DNA from: Chlorogloeopsis fritschii PCC 6912
Lineage (GTDB): Bacteria > Cyanobacteriota > Cyanobacteriia > Cyanobacteriales > Nostocaceae
Length of the DNA stretch: 64,000 bases
Assembly (NCBI RefSeq): GCF_000317285.1
Contig: NZ_AJLN01000067.1
Coordinates: forward strand, 1-64,000
Reading direction: 5' to 3'
Position 1 is the stretch's first letter. Every line of letters starts with the position of its first letter. Below, piece by piece: positions 1 to 8,124 of the stretch. The notes below the pieces were generated by a model. That model was not told the origin of the DNA, searched no databases, and saw nothing but the letters and a program-made list of their open reading frames with translations. Both the position numbers and the translations under genes were made by a program.

Positions 1-2
1 AA

Positions 3-491
3 TATTTAGACAGAGTTAAAATTAACTTTCTCAGCTTAATAAAACGTCCACCCATCTTAGAAGATGCGGTAAAAATGGTTGTCTTATCACCTTTGTTAGA
101 TTTAGCAGGATTTTATCGCGAGCCTTTTTCTTTGGCTACCGAACAATCTATAGAAATTGCTTTGGAAGATAAAGAAGAAATCGTCAGAGGGCGAATTGAT
201 GTTTTAGTAATTCAACAACAGTTGTGGTTGTTGGTAATTGAATCAAAAAGGGCTAGTTTCTCTCTTCTAGAAGCGATACCCCAAGCACTAGCTTATATGT
301 TGGCTAATCCCGATCCTACAAAACCTGTGTTTGGATTAGTGACGAATGGAGAAGATTTTCAATTTCTTAAGTTATCAAAACAAGTTACAGCAAAGTATGC
401 TTTGTCTGATAAATTTACTTTATCTCGAAGAGAAAATGAATTGTATCGGGTTCTGAGTATAATGAAAAAATTGGGTACAATTTTGATTTGA
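3..491 (+). CDS. HSDR_N-type restriction nuclease-domain protein, 5' end outside window
   Basis: The reading frame is open from the left edge, so the N-terminus lies outside the window; an internal ATG at 75 is probably not the start. About 163 residues are visible. RGRIDVLVI followed by LLVIESKRA supplies the D...ExK of a PD-(D/E)xK nuclease core. The following segment (AIPQALAYM, then FGLVTNGEDF) is typical of stand-alone proteins carrying the type I restriction R-subunit N-terminal domain, which are common in cyanobacteria. No helicase motor follows before the stop, so this is a single-domain protein, not a full HsdR. It probably binds or cuts DNA, but the substrate is unknown. It is unrelated in position to the type I locus at 40-46 kb. 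Confidence 0.75.
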   Translation, partial: YLDRVKINFLSLIKRPPILEDAVKMVVLSPLLDLAGFYREPFSLATEQSIEIALEDKEEIVRGRIDVLVIQQQLWLLVIESKRASFSLLEAIPQALAYMLANPDPTKPVFGLVTNGEDFQFLKLSKQVTAKYALSDKFTLSRRENELYRVLSIMKKLGTILI

Positions 492-585
492 AAATTTGGT
501 TATCCTTTTTAGGTAAATTGGATTTTTGGTATATTCTATGCTTTTTGCCTTTTGAGGAAAAGGATTAGAAAGAAAAAGCCTGTAA

Positions 586-1002
586 TTATTCAAATACATA
601 TTTTTCAGCAACTTTCCAGTAACGAGAGAAGCGCTTAAGGTCAATATATCCGTCATAATCAAAAAACGGCTCTACCTCAAAAACTTCTAATTCTACAGAA
701 AGTTCAATTTCATCGCAAATAGCACTAAAGCGAGGGCTTGGGCTAGCTGATGTCACTACTTTATTAGCATTATGCTCTTTCGCAAAAGCCAAAACTTCTT
801 GCGCTACATTACCACGTCGGATAATCACAGGTAACTCTAATAAGCATTCGTAGATAAAAGCAATACGTTTGAGACTGAGCTGCCATTCCTCTATTAACGC
901 ATCGTCCCATACCCAAATAGCAGGTGCATCGGGGTATTCTTGTAATGCGGGGTTGTACGGACTTAAGCAGTCTCCATGTACCCAAATAACAGGTTTATTC
1001 AT
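586..1002 (-). CDS. Stand-alone photolyase N-terminal-like protein
   Basis: A 138-residue protein. Its start (VIWVHGDCLSPYNPAL, then PAIWVWDD) resembles the first strand and loop of the photolyase/cryptochrome alpha/beta domain, where a conserved arginine-rich loop is followed by NPAL. Here the arginines are replaced by HGDCLSPY. The FAD-binding helical domain is absent, so it cannot be a complete photolyase. The remaining sequence (ELPVIIRRGNV..VLAFAKEHNANKVV) fits the same Rossmann-like fold. Function is unknown; it may bind an antenna-type cofactor or simply be a relic fold. It is transcribed divergently from the lipoprotein at 1078, with a 75-nt gap. The fold call is an inference from motif resemblance. 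Confidence 0.6.
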   Translation of the reverse strand: MNKPVIWVHGDCLSPYNPALQEYPDAPAIWVWDDALIEEWQLSLKRIAFIYECLLELPVIIRRGNVAQEVLAFAKEHNANKVVTSASPSPRFSAICDEIELSVELEVFEVEPFFDYDGYIDLKRFSRYWKVAEKYVFE

Positions 1003-1077
1003 AAAAGCTACTGGTAAGGTGCTGAAAAGCCTTTACAAAACTTTACTTTAACCGAAAAAGCCAAATATATCAAAAAT

Positions 1078-2013
1078 ATGTACATCAAACACTTATTCTG
1101 GTTATCTATCTTCATGGTTGCTATCGGTTTGTTATCTGGCTGTCAAGAAATTGAATTTAATGCAGCAACAGAAGCATCTCAAAAATGTCCTGGAGAAGAT
1201 GAAAAATTCAGTATTAGTTTCTTTAAAACTGATAATCAGGGTAGAAAATCTGCAAGAGGGATTAATCATGTCATAATTTTTAATCCCAAATCAGAAGTAT
1301 TAGATTTTAAAGTGAATGTTGGTTTAGCTCATCAACTTTATGCGAAAGATAAGCGGGGAAAATTACGCAAAGAGTATGTTCCAAAAGTATTTTATGAATT
1401 AATTACTGGTGAGAATGCTCAGTTAAACGAGCAATTACCCATCGCAGCAATTAATGCAGATTATATAGATACTGAAAATAAACCGCAGGGGCTGAATATT
1501 TCTCGTGGTTATGAGTATTCTGGTGCGTTTAAAAATAAGCGCTCTTCCTTTGGTATATCAGCAGGCAAACCACAGCAACGAAAAGCCACAATTCAGACAG
1601 GAAGAAGAAATAATGAGATTCTTAACTATAATATTGTAGGTGGAAATGGTAGATTTTATAGTAATGGTCAATTCAAAGATATTTGTGTAAATTTAGGTGA
1701 ATTTGCTTGTAAAGTTGCAACTAATCGCTCAATGGTAGCAATTACTAATCAAGGTTATGTAATTTTCTTAGTTAACGATATCAAAGCTAATTCAGAGGTT
1801 GAAGTTTCTCAACTCAATCAAGAGCTTTTGCCAGATATGTTTGATAATGTTTTAGAAGGTATTGCTCGTTCTAATTGTTTAGGTAAAATTCAAGAAGGTA
1901 TGTTATTTGATGGAGGTCAATCTCCAGGACTGTACTATGATAATAAAATTTACGTAGAAAATACAGGGCCGATTGGTTCGGTATTTTTGATTTATAAAAA
2001 AAGAAATGATTAG
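1078..2013 (+). CDS. Lipoprotein with phosphodiester glycosidase (NAGPA) domain
   Basis: A 311-residue protein. A hydrophobic signal peptide ends in the lipobox LLSGC with the acylated cysteine at residue 22, so it should be a membrane-anchored lipoprotein facing the periplasm. The body carries hallmarks of the NAGPA (phosphodiester glycosidase) family: AAINADYID with PQGLNISRG in the middle, and MLFDGGQSPGL near the C-terminus. The family hydrolyses sugar phosphodiesters; in bacteria the exact substrates (exopolysaccharide or cell wall linked) are mostly unknown. No operon partner is visible; the next gene on the same strand starts 177 bp downstream, past a heptad-repeat stretch. I am confident of the family, not of the substrate. 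Confidence 0.72.
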   Translation: MYIKHLFWLSIFMVAIGLLSGCQEIEFNAATEASQKCPGEDEKFSISFFKTDNQGRKSARGINHVIIFNPKSEVLDFKVNVGLAHQLYAKDKRGKLRKEYVPKVFYELITGENAQLNEQLPIAAINADYIDTENKPQGLNISRGYEYSGAFKNKRSSFGISAGKPQQRKATIQTGRRNNEILNYNIVGGNGRFYSNGQFKDICVNLGEFACKVATNRSMVAITNQGYVIFLVNDIKANSEVEVSQLNQELLPDMFDNVLEGIARSNCLGKIQEGMLFDGGQSPGLYYDNKIYVENTGPIGSVFLIYKKRND

Positions 2014-2087
2014 GAAAAACAAATTTGATAGATGATGTCCTGTGAAAACAAAAAATTTCTTTTGTGAACTCACCTCTACTAACTATC

Positions 2088-2115
2088 AGCTATTAACCAT
2101 TAACCATTAACTACT
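2088..2115. repeat. Short heptad-type repeat (TTAACCA units)
   Basis: Tandem units related to CATTAAC form a short tract in the spacer between the lipoprotein and the next gene. The same kind of degenerate 7-nt repeat recurs at 5976, 36834 and 37681, matching the short tandemly repeated sequences known in heterocystous cyanobacteria. Confidence 0.6.
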
Positions 2116-2190
2116 ATCTATAAAGCGAAACTCACAATCGCAAGCATACCTAAGCTGCGGTAGGCTAGATAATGACGCAAAAAAACGATT

Positions 2191-2760
2191 ATGACACCTA
2201 CAGAAATTGCAGGTACGCTGGCAGAATTGTTTGGTGCAGAAGCAACAGTTGCGATCGCACCTGGTTCCTGGCAAGTAGAAACTCCTGCTTTTCGCTTATT
2301 AGTACTACTTTCGGATGATGAAAGTTGGTTGCGATTATTGCTACCAATTGTACCAGCACAACAGGCTCGACCCTTTTTAGAACAATTTTTAGAAGCCAAC
2401 TTTGATGAAACTCTCCAAGTACGCTATGCCTCACACCAAGGTGTAATCTGGGGGGTATTTCAGCACAACTGTAGCAGTTTAAGTGTAGAAGATTTTCGAG
2501 ATGCGATCGCTCAACTTATTTCTTTACATGAAGTTGGTTTAGATGATGTATTTAATCGACTAGTTGAAAGTCGTGTACGACAAATTATCTTAGCAGCAAA
2601 AATGCAAGGTCAATCCCTAGAATTTACCATGCAAAACCTGGAACGTTTTTATGCAGAAGGTTTAATGGGAGACGAAAATCAAACTTCACAAGCACGAGAA
2701 GAAACTTTAGCTGCTTGGCGGCGTCAGTTAGAACGGCTTTGGCCAGAAATAGAACCGTAA
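2191..2760 (+). CDS. Conserved cyanobacterial protein of unknown function
   Basis: A 189-residue soluble, acidic protein. I see no signal peptide, membrane segment or catalytic motif. The first ~110 residues read as an alternating alpha/beta domain (FRLLVLLSDDESWLRLLLPI, then FLEANFDETLQVRYASHQGV), reminiscent of secretion-chaperone-like folds. The second half is helical and charged (VFNRLVESRVRQIILAAKMQ) and ends in an E/R-rich tail (AAWRRQLERLWPEIEP). ATG at 2191 is the first start in frame, with no clear ribosome binding site. The fold remark is weak; treat it as unknown. Confidence 0.65.
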   Translation: MTPTEIAGTLAELFGAEATVAIAPGSWQVETPAFRLLVLLSDDESWLRLLLPIVPAQQARPFLEQFLEANFDETLQVRYASHQGVIWGVFQHNCSSLSVEDFRDAIAQLISLHEVGLDDVFNRLVESRVRQIILAAKMQGQSLEFTMQNLERFYAEGLMGDENQTSQAREETLAAWRRQLERLWPEIEP

Positions 2761-2812
2761 ATTGATGGGAGACTTGTAAAAAGGCTTATGTATTCTATTA
2801 CTAGCAAGAAAA

Positions 2813-2842
2813 AAGCTTGGTTAGTTTGCTCTAACCAAGCTT
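2813..2842 (-). terminator. Rho-independent terminator of hspA
   Basis: A perfect 12-bp stem (AAGCTTGGTTAG pairing with its complement at 2831-2842) with a 6-nt loop. Read on the minus strand it is followed by a T run (complement of the A tract at 2809-2814), about 85 nt beyond the hspA stop. The strand preference is set by that T run. Confidence 0.75.
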
Positions 2843-2927
2843 AATCTCATATCACACAACTACATGAGGTACTAAATTTTTAAGTTAGTTGACAGCCTCG
2901 GCTAACTGAATAGATACTCAAAACAAA

Positions 2928-3377
2928 TTAGGCAGCATCTTGTTCCAAATTGACTTTGACGACTTTATTCTTTTCTGCTTGAGTTTTGGGCAGTGACAAA
3001 TTCAAAATACCATCTTTGTATTCTGCTTTCACATCAGTATTTTGAATTTTAGCAGGGAGAGGAATTACACGTTGAAATTTGCCGTAATGGAATTCAGTGC
3101 GAGTATAACCTTTGTCTTCAGTTTTATTTTCAGACTTGCGCTCACCGCTAACATATACGGCATTCTCTGTAACTTTCACATCTAAGTCTTTAGCTTCAAT
3201 TCCTGGCAGTTCTAATTTCAGGTGAATAGCATCTTCAGTTTCTTGTAATTCTGCAGCAGGAACTTTGATTAAATCTCTTTCAAGCAATTTATTTGGTACC
3301 CTTGTATCTTCAAATAAACGATTGATTTGGCGTTGGAAAGTGTTAATTTCTTGCCAGGGGTTGTAACGAATAAGCAT
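2928..3377 (-). CDS. hspA: Small heat shock protein, Hsp20/alpha-crystallin family
   Basis: A 149-residue protein with the standard layout: an aromatic N-terminal arm (MLIRYNPWQEINTFQRQINR), an alpha-crystallin domain from about residue 40 to 135, and a short C-terminal tail with VVKVNL. The diagnostic C-terminal motif of the domain is present as AEYKDGILNLSLPK. Such proteins form oligomers that hold unfolding proteins until refolding chaperones act, and in cyanobacteria they also associate with thylakoid membranes during heat. The gene stands alone with its own terminator. Cyanobacterial hsp17 genes are often controlled by a short 5'-UTR RNA thermometer; here an AGGA motif lies just upstream of the ATG, but I could not draw a convincing thermometer hairpin. 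No CIRCE operator was seen. Confidence 0.92.
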   Translation of the reverse strand: MLIRYNPWQEINTFQRQINRLFEDTRVPNKLLERDLIKVPAAELQETEDAIHLKLELPGIEAKDLDVKVTENAVYVSGERKSENKTEDKGYTRTEFHYGKFQRVIPLPAKIQNTDVKAEYKDGILNLSLPKTQAEKNKVVKVNLEQDAA

Positions 3378-3724
3378 ATTGTGTTTTTCCTAGGATCAGT
3401 TTTATTGTTTCCACCAACCAATGCAGGAGTTAAATCCTTGCTTTGATTCTTATATTATTAGTAATTGATTAGGGCGTAAATTCGGTTTTTATCACTTAGT
3501 TAATGATGATTACCGACCATTATTTATAGATAATAAAATATGTGGAAAACCCGATTTTTTGGTTCGGTAAACGCTATAGTAATCCTATTTCATTTATAAA
3601 AATCTCAGGGTACAGATTCCCGGCTTCCTTTGAGAAATAGGGGATATCATCTTGTCCCAACAATAAATTGAGGAAAACAGCTACTCTGATACTTGAAAGA
3701 AAAGGTACGCTAGGGTAACTTACT
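3378..3724. other. Divergent spacer between hspA and moeA
   Basis: AT-rich spacer holding both promoters by position. On the minus strand an AGGA Shine-Dalgarno sits inside the self-complementary TCCTAGGA, 10-17 nt before the hspA ATG. I saw no clear sigma-70 boxes, CIRCE element or small ORF. Confidence 0.4.
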
Positions 3725-4969
3725 ATGCTGTCAGTCCAAGATGCAGAAACAACTATTTTTAATTTGGTACAACCATTAAATCCTCAACGCAATACAGAAG
3801 TTGTAGATTTACTAGCAGCCAATAGCCGTGTTCTAGCTTCTCCTGTAACGAGCCAGCTTGACTTTCCCCATTGGGATAATTCGGCAATGGATGGCTATGC
3901 AGTTCGTTACACAGATGTGCAGCACGCCAGTCAACAACAGCCAGTTACTTTAGAAATAGTTGAGGAAATCCCTGCTGGATATCAGCCCCAATCAACTATT
4001 CAACCGGGGCAAGCAGCGCGAATTTTCACTGGTGCGGTAATGCCAGCAGGCGCGGATACAGTGGTGATGCAAGAACGAACGCAGCGAGAAAATAATCGGG
4101 TGTCGATCCTGGCTGCACCAAAACCGCAAGAATTTGTCAGACACCGTGCTTCTTACTACAAAGCTGGAGGGCAATTACTTCCTGCAGGAATAATGCTAAA
4201 TGCTCCAGAAATAGCCGTCTTAGCTGCTGCTCAATGTACTCAAGTAAAAGTTTATCGCCGCCTATGCGTAGCAATTTTATCTACAGGAAATGAACTAGTA
4301 ACCCCTGAACAGCCTCTACAACCCGGACAAATTGTCGATTCCAACCAATATGCCCTAGCAGCTTTGGTAAAACAGAGTGGAGCAGAACCACTGATGTTAG
4401 GAATTATCCCCGATCAGGCGATCGCTATCTCTGAGGCGATCGCCCATGCCATATCAAAGGCTGATATCATTCTTTCTTCCGGTGGTGTCTCTGTAGGAGA
4501 TTACGACTATGTTCAACAAATTATTGAGTCTTTGGGGGGGAAAATTCACATTTGTGCCGTAGCCATGAAACCTGGTAAACCTCTTACTGTTGCGACATTC
4601 CAGGAAAATCAGATATCTACTCCACGATTATATTTTGGTTTACCAGGAAATCCTGTTTCGGCATTGGTGACTTTTTGGCGATTTGTACAACCAACAATCA
4701 AAAAACTTTCTGGAATTAGCGAGGGTTGGGAACCAAAGTTTGTTAAAGCACTTACTTGCCATGAGTTGCGATCGGATGGCAAGCGCGAAACTTATGTTTG
4801 GGGTAAGTTGCGTTTACAAGATGGAGTATACGAATTTCAACTTGCAGGCGGAAACCAAAATTCTGGTAATTTAATTAATCTTGCCCAAACAAATGCTTTA
4901 GGAATTTTAATAGAAGGTCAAACTTTAATTTCTCCAGGAGAACAAGTGCAAGTTTTACAAGTTGGCTGA
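3725..4969 (+). CDS. moeA: Molybdopterin molybdenumtransferase MoeA
   Basis: A 414-residue protein, the usual length. It inserts molybdate into adenylylated molybdopterin to make active molybdenum cofactor. Visible signatures: DNSAMDGYAVR (residues 51-61), the MoCF-binding motif SSGGVSVGDYDYV around residue 255, MKPGKPL and GLPGNPVSALVTF around residue 310, then the C-terminal beta-barrel domain IV. The cofactor is needed for nitrate reductase and other molybdoenzymes, not for the nitrogenase FeMo-cofactor. The gene stands alone on the plus strand, with no other moa/moe/mob gene nearby. ATG at 3725 is preceded by a weak AGGG. Confidence 0.95.
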   Translation: MLSVQDAETTIFNLVQPLNPQRNTEVVDLLAANSRVLASPVTSQLDFPHWDNSAMDGYAVRYTDVQHASQQQPVTLEIVEEIPAGYQPQSTIQPGQAARIFTGAVMPAGADTVVMQERTQRENNRVSILAAPKPQEFVRHRASYYKAGGQLLPAGIMLNAPEIAVLAAAQCTQVKVYRRLCVAILSTGNELVTPEQPLQPGQIVDSNQYALAALVKQSGAEPLMLGIIPDQAIAISEAIAHAISKADIILSSGGVSVGDYDYVQQIIESLGGKIHICAVAMKPGKPLTVATFQENQISTPRLYFGLPGNPVSALVTFWRFVQPTIKKLSGISEGWEPKFVKALTCHELRSDGKRETYVWGKLRLQDGVYEFQLAGGNQNSGNLINLAQTNALGILIEGQTLISPGEQVQVLQVG

Positions 4970-5076
4970 AGCGCAGGCATTAAGTAGAAGGCAGTCCCAA
5001 TGAAACAAGTTTCATCACTTCACATCTGTCTTGAAAAAGGGTTAAAAGGCAGCTAACGGAGCACACCCATAACCCA

Positions 5077-5112
5077 TCTGTATGTATCTGTGTCTATCTG
5101 TGTGTATCTGTG
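5077..5112. repeat. Short simple repeat, TATCTGTG-like units
   Basis: Four imperfect units of TATCTGTG in tandem downstream of moeA, followed at once by dispersed repeat copy A1. No function apparent. Confidence 0.5.
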
Positions 5113-5175
5113 GTCGATTTTTCATGCCCTGATTGTGGGCAGTCGTCCATGAGAGTCTTGCAACAGTTCCGACAG

Positions 5176-5229
5176 CCTGGAGGCGGCAGCCCACAAACTC
5201 TCGTTACCAGGTTGAACCTGGTAACGAGA
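5176..5229. repeat. Dispersed palindromic repeat, family A copy 1
   Basis: A GGCGGCAGCCCACAAA flank is followed by a palindromic core at 5200-5228 with 14-nt arms (CTCGTTACCAGGTT and its complement) around one central base. The same core and flank occur at 24136, 24885 and 59101; those at 24885 and 59101 are in the opposite orientation. It would fold as a strong hairpin in RNA or single-stranded DNA. Confidence 0.85.
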
Positions 5230-5235
5230 ACTCTC

Positions 5236-5573
5236 CTCTTCTTCTCAGTGAGCCTCAAAGGGCGATCGCTTCTGCCAGAAGAAGTAAGACTTAGAACAGA
5301 GGTGCTAATCCTAAAAAATTAGTTATAATTTATTGACATTACAGAAAAATGGTTACAATAAATACAGAAAAATCGTTCATCTCCTGAAGCAAATGATTCC
5401 AGATCGTACTCACAGGCAGAGAGTGTGATTTTGTAGACATAGCTTTCAACACCTGTGAATGTTATTTGGTAAGAGATTCAGATCAGGAGACGGAAGTAAG
5501 GAGAAATCCTGAAGGAACGCGCCTCATTTAATTCCAATCGAAGCAGCAAAAAATTTAAAGCGAGGCGAAGCAG
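5236..5573. other. Spacer upstream of the DUF4278 gene
   Basis: About 340 bp with no convincing gene. A HIP1 octamer lies near 5262, and purine-rich stretches lie near 5480-5520, but none sits at ribosome-binding distance from a usable start. Confidence 0.4.
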
Positions 5574-5972
5574 ATGAAACTTACTTATCGCGGTGTTGAT
5601 TATGAACACAATCCTTTAACCGTGGAACTAACCCCAGAAGAAGTAGGTGGTAAGTACCGTGGTGCAACTTGGGAGCGTCGTTATCCTAGACATATTCCTG
5701 TACCTCAACCAGTGGCTGAGTTGAAGTATCGCGGAGTTCCTTATCATATTGGCGATCCGCTAGACGTAGAAGTGATGATGCACCGGAAACAGCATACTGC
5801 TACTAAAACTGAAGCAACCGTCACTAGACGCAAGAAATTGAGTGAGGATTTAGCGAGAACTCATTTGGTACATATCCGGCGTAATTTGGAACATCGCTTG
5901 CAAGTAGCCAGAGAACAAGGAAATCAACACCTGATTCAGCTACTAGAAGAAGAAGCAAAGCAGTTGGCTTAA
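5574..5972 (+). CDS. DUF4278 domain protein
   Basis: A 132-residue protein. It opens with MKLTYRGVDYEHNP, and a second copy of the same short motif occurs at about residues 49-60 (ELKYRGVPYHIGDP). YRG-x-x-Y is the hallmark of DUF4278, a small domain almost confined to cyanobacteria. Residues 75-132 form a basic, probably helical segment (RRNLEHRLQVAREQGNQHLI). No signal peptide or membrane segment is visible. Function is unknown; members are often small and suspected to be stress-linked, which this sequence does not prove. A purine-rich GAGGCGA precedes the ATG at a suitable distance. Confidence 0.8.
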   Translation: MKLTYRGVDYEHNPLTVELTPEEVGGKYRGATWERRYPRHIPVPQPVAELKYRGVPYHIGDPLDVEVMMHRKQHTATKTEATVTRRKKLSEDLARTHLVHIRRNLEHRLQVAREQGNQHLIQLLEEEAKQLA

Positions 5973-5975
5973 AGG

Positions 5976-6019
5976 TTAATTGTTAATAGCTAATAGCTAA
6001 TGGCTAATAGCTATTGATT
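5976..6019. repeat. Heptad repeat tract (TAATAGC/TAATGGC)
   Basis: Five to six degenerate TAATAGC units between the convergent DUF4278 and HAD genes, the same family as at 36834 and 37681. Confidence 0.7.
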
Positions 6020-6020
6020 A

Positions 6021-6671
6021 CTAACTTTCACGGTTAATCCAAATGCCTCTTAATCCTGCTGCTTTTGCTCCGTGATAATCTTCTGTAAAACTGTCCCCAA
6101 TGTGCCATGCTGCGGCAGGGGGACAGTTATGTTTTTCTAAGGCTATGGTAAAAATTTTTGGATCGGGTTTAGCAGCACCTGCTTGGGTAGAAATGGTTAT
6201 AGAACTGAAAAAATCTCTCAATTCTAAAGCCTGCAATACTGAGTAAATGCGAGAATCAAAATTCGATACTATCCCTAGTTCAATTCCCATCTGCCGCCAG
6301 TTTGTCAATGCTGGTAAAACATCGGTGTATAAGAACCACGGTTCGGCTGTGCCAAAGTGAATGTAAATTTCGCTAAAAAAAGTAGAAAAATCGGAAAATT
6401 TATCTATAACACCTGCTTGCTCAAAGGTTTTAGAGGCTATACGAAACCACCAGTCGAATTCGTACTGGAGAATATCTTGGTCTTGTGTATTTGGAAATAC
6501 AGGTGGCGGTGCGGCTTTAAAGCTAGAGATGAATGTTTTATTCAAAATTTCGGCTGAAACTTCGACGCCAAATTCCTGTGCTAATTGACTATAAACCTCA
6601 CCCACACTACCCTTAACGTTGAAAAGTGTGCCAACAGCATCTAAAAATATAACTTTCGGTCGTTTCATCAA
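6021..6671 (-). CDS. HAD-superfamily hydrolase-like protein (REG-2/HDHD3-like)
   Basis: A 216-residue single-domain HAD protein. Motif I is FLDAVGTLF: the nucleophile Asp is present, but the usual second Asp (two residues on) is Val, as in REG-2-like members. Motif II is IVSNFD, motif III is a lysine in AAKPDPKIF, and motif IV is WHIGDSFTEDYHGAKAAG. A helical cap occupies about residues 20-95. The missing general-acid Asp suggests weak or altered phosphatase activity. Two adjacent methionines at the N-terminus leave the exact start open. The gene converges on the DUF4278 gene across a heptad repeat. Confidence 0.85.
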   Translation of the reverse strand: MMKRPKVIFLDAVGTLFNVKGSVGEVYSQLAQEFGVEVSAEILNKTFISSFKAAPPPVFPNTQDQDILQYEFDWWFRIASKTFEQAGVIDKFSDFSTFFSEIYIHFGTAEPWFLYTDVLPALTNWRQMGIELGIVSNFDSRIYSVLQALELRDFFSSITISTQAGAAKPDPKIFTIALEKHNCPPAAAWHIGDSFTEDYHGAKAAGLRGIWINRES

Positions 6672-6804
6672 CCTTTGACAACTTTGAATTTTGGATTTTA
6701 GCTACTTACATTAGGCGGTCATTAGGCGGCAGAAATCAACACATTTCCCGTGGTGACTGTTAGTGGGTAGTAGAGAGTGGATAGTGAGTCATATAAATAA
6801 CTAA

Positions 6805-6852
6805 CTACTGTACGGCCTTTCTGGTCGTTTGCCTCTACTAACTACTAACGAC
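6805..6852. repeat. Degenerate short copy of the family B element boundary
   Basis: A stretch bounded by ACTACTGTACGG on one side and CCTCTACTAACTACTAAC on the other. These are the same outer boundaries seen around family B elements at 15531, 20241 and 35181, but here only ~20 bp lie between them. It may be a solo remnant. Confidence 0.4.
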
Positions 6853-6891
6853 CTTGGTAGATTATGTTTATCTACACTCAGTTACTGAAAT

Positions 6892-8085
6892 TTATTTTGA
6901 GAGTGTCTCTATAATAGGACGAGCTAGCCAGTTAAAACCAACTTTTAGTTTATGATCTAAAGTTGGCAGGCGATAGAGGTAGGCTAGACGACGAGCTATA
7001 TAAGCAAAAGTCCCTTCTAAAGTGATGCCCAAACCACTGAAAGTAGCACTATCTATCCCCAATGTCATCATCTCACCTAAGTGCTGGTAGCGTAAAGGAA
7101 GTAAGGGGCGATTAGTTAAGCTTGCCCAAATATTCCAACCAGCATAATCGGCTTGTTGAAAAGCTGCTTGAGCAGTAGCTGGAACTTGTTGTCCTTCAGC
7201 ATCCCGACAATCTGCTAAATCTCCTAAGGCAAAAATTTCTGGATGATCTAGGATTTGTAAAGTGGGTGTAGTAGTAATTTGACCACGCTTATTTTGTTTA
7301 AGAGCAAGATTACGCACTACAGGTGCCACTTGCGTTCCCACTGTCCAAATTACTAAATCTACGGGAATAGTATCTACTTGAGCTTTATATTCTAAGGAAA
7401 TAGTATCTTGTCCGATTGATACTACCTTGGTTTCCAAGTCAATAAATACACCTCTCTCATCTAGGGCTTTTTTTGCTGCTTGGCGATTAAATTCAGGAGA
7501 GGTTCGCAAAATTTGATCTGTCAATTCAATTAAGCGAAAGCGTCCTTTTTGCCCCAGTCTATCTGCCAATTTACAAGCTAATTCAACACCACTATAACCA
7601 GCGCCAACAATTGCTACTCGAATTTTATCTGCATCTGATTCTTCCAAGACTCGCAGGCGTTCTTCTAAACGATATGCATCTGTAATAGTCCGGAATGTGT
7701 ATGCATAAGCTGTAGCTCCGGGCACCATATCTAAGGGTGTTTCGCCACCCAGCGCCAACACCAGACGATCGTAATTGATTTCTGGGCCGTCGTGTAAGTG
7801 TACTCGGCGTTGATCTATATCAATTCCTGACACAGTAGCTTGATAAAAGCGCACACCTGTGTTCTGTAAAAGTTCTTCAAAGGGAGGGGCAATTTCCCAG
7901 GATTGTAGTTCCCCAGTTAGTAGTTCGTAGAGGAGGGGAGAAAAAAGAAAGCGATCGCTTTGATCTACCAAAACTATTTCAGGTTTTGAAGACGGTTGCC
8001 AAGGTAACTGGCTTAACCGTAGTGCAGTGTAGAGACCACCAAAGCCTCCACCCAGGATACAAATTCTAGCTCTTTGTTCGGTCAT
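6892..8085 (-). CDS. ndbB: Type II NAD(P)H dehydrogenase NdbB (demethylphylloquinone reductase)
   Basis: A 397-residue flavoprotein. The FAD-binding Rossmann motif ILGGGFGGLYTALRL sits at about residues 9-23, the NAD(P)H-binding motif VAIVGAGYSGVEL near residue 157, and the second FAD motif IFALGDLAD near residue 285. Sequence and length match the cyanobacterial NdbB group (Synechocystis slr1743) more than NdbA/NdbC. NdbB reduces demethylphylloquinone before the last methylation in vitamin K1 biosynthesis, and it may also feed electrons to quinones at the membrane. No long hydrophobic helix is present, so membrane contact would be peripheral. The gene is monocistronic as far as I can see. Confidence 0.88.
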   Translation of the reverse strand: MTEQRARICILGGGFGGLYTALRLSQLPWQPSSKPEIVLVDQSDRFLFSPLLYELLTGELQSWEIAPPFEELLQNTGVRFYQATVSGIDIDQRRVHLHDGPEINYDRLVLALGGETPLDMVPGATAYAYTFRTITDAYRLEERLRVLEESDADKIRVAIVGAGYSGVELACKLADRLGQKGRFRLIELTDQILRTSPEFNRQAAKKALDERGVFIDLETKVVSIGQDTISLEYKAQVDTIPVDLVIWTVGTQVAPVVRNLALKQNKRGQITTTPTLQILDHPEIFALGDLADCRDAEGQQVPATAQAAFQQADYAGWNIWASLTNRPLLPLRYQHLGEMMTLGIDSATFSGLGITLEGTFAYIARRLAYLYRLPTLDHKLKVGFNWLARPIIETLSK

Positions 8086-8124
8086 GTGTCTAATGGGCAG
8101 TCAATCCCAGTAGGGCAACTTCTA

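Noticed and set aside
3378-3450. RNA thermometer or CIRCE element upstream of hspA
   Set aside because: No CIRCE-type inverted repeat is present. The AGGA site is next to its own complement with no loop, so a thermometer hairpin could not be supported by eye.
5110-5322. 70-codon plus-strand ORF containing CPDCG
   Set aside because: It runs through the family A palindromic repeat and a simple repeat and has no ribosome site; the Cys pair is isolated.
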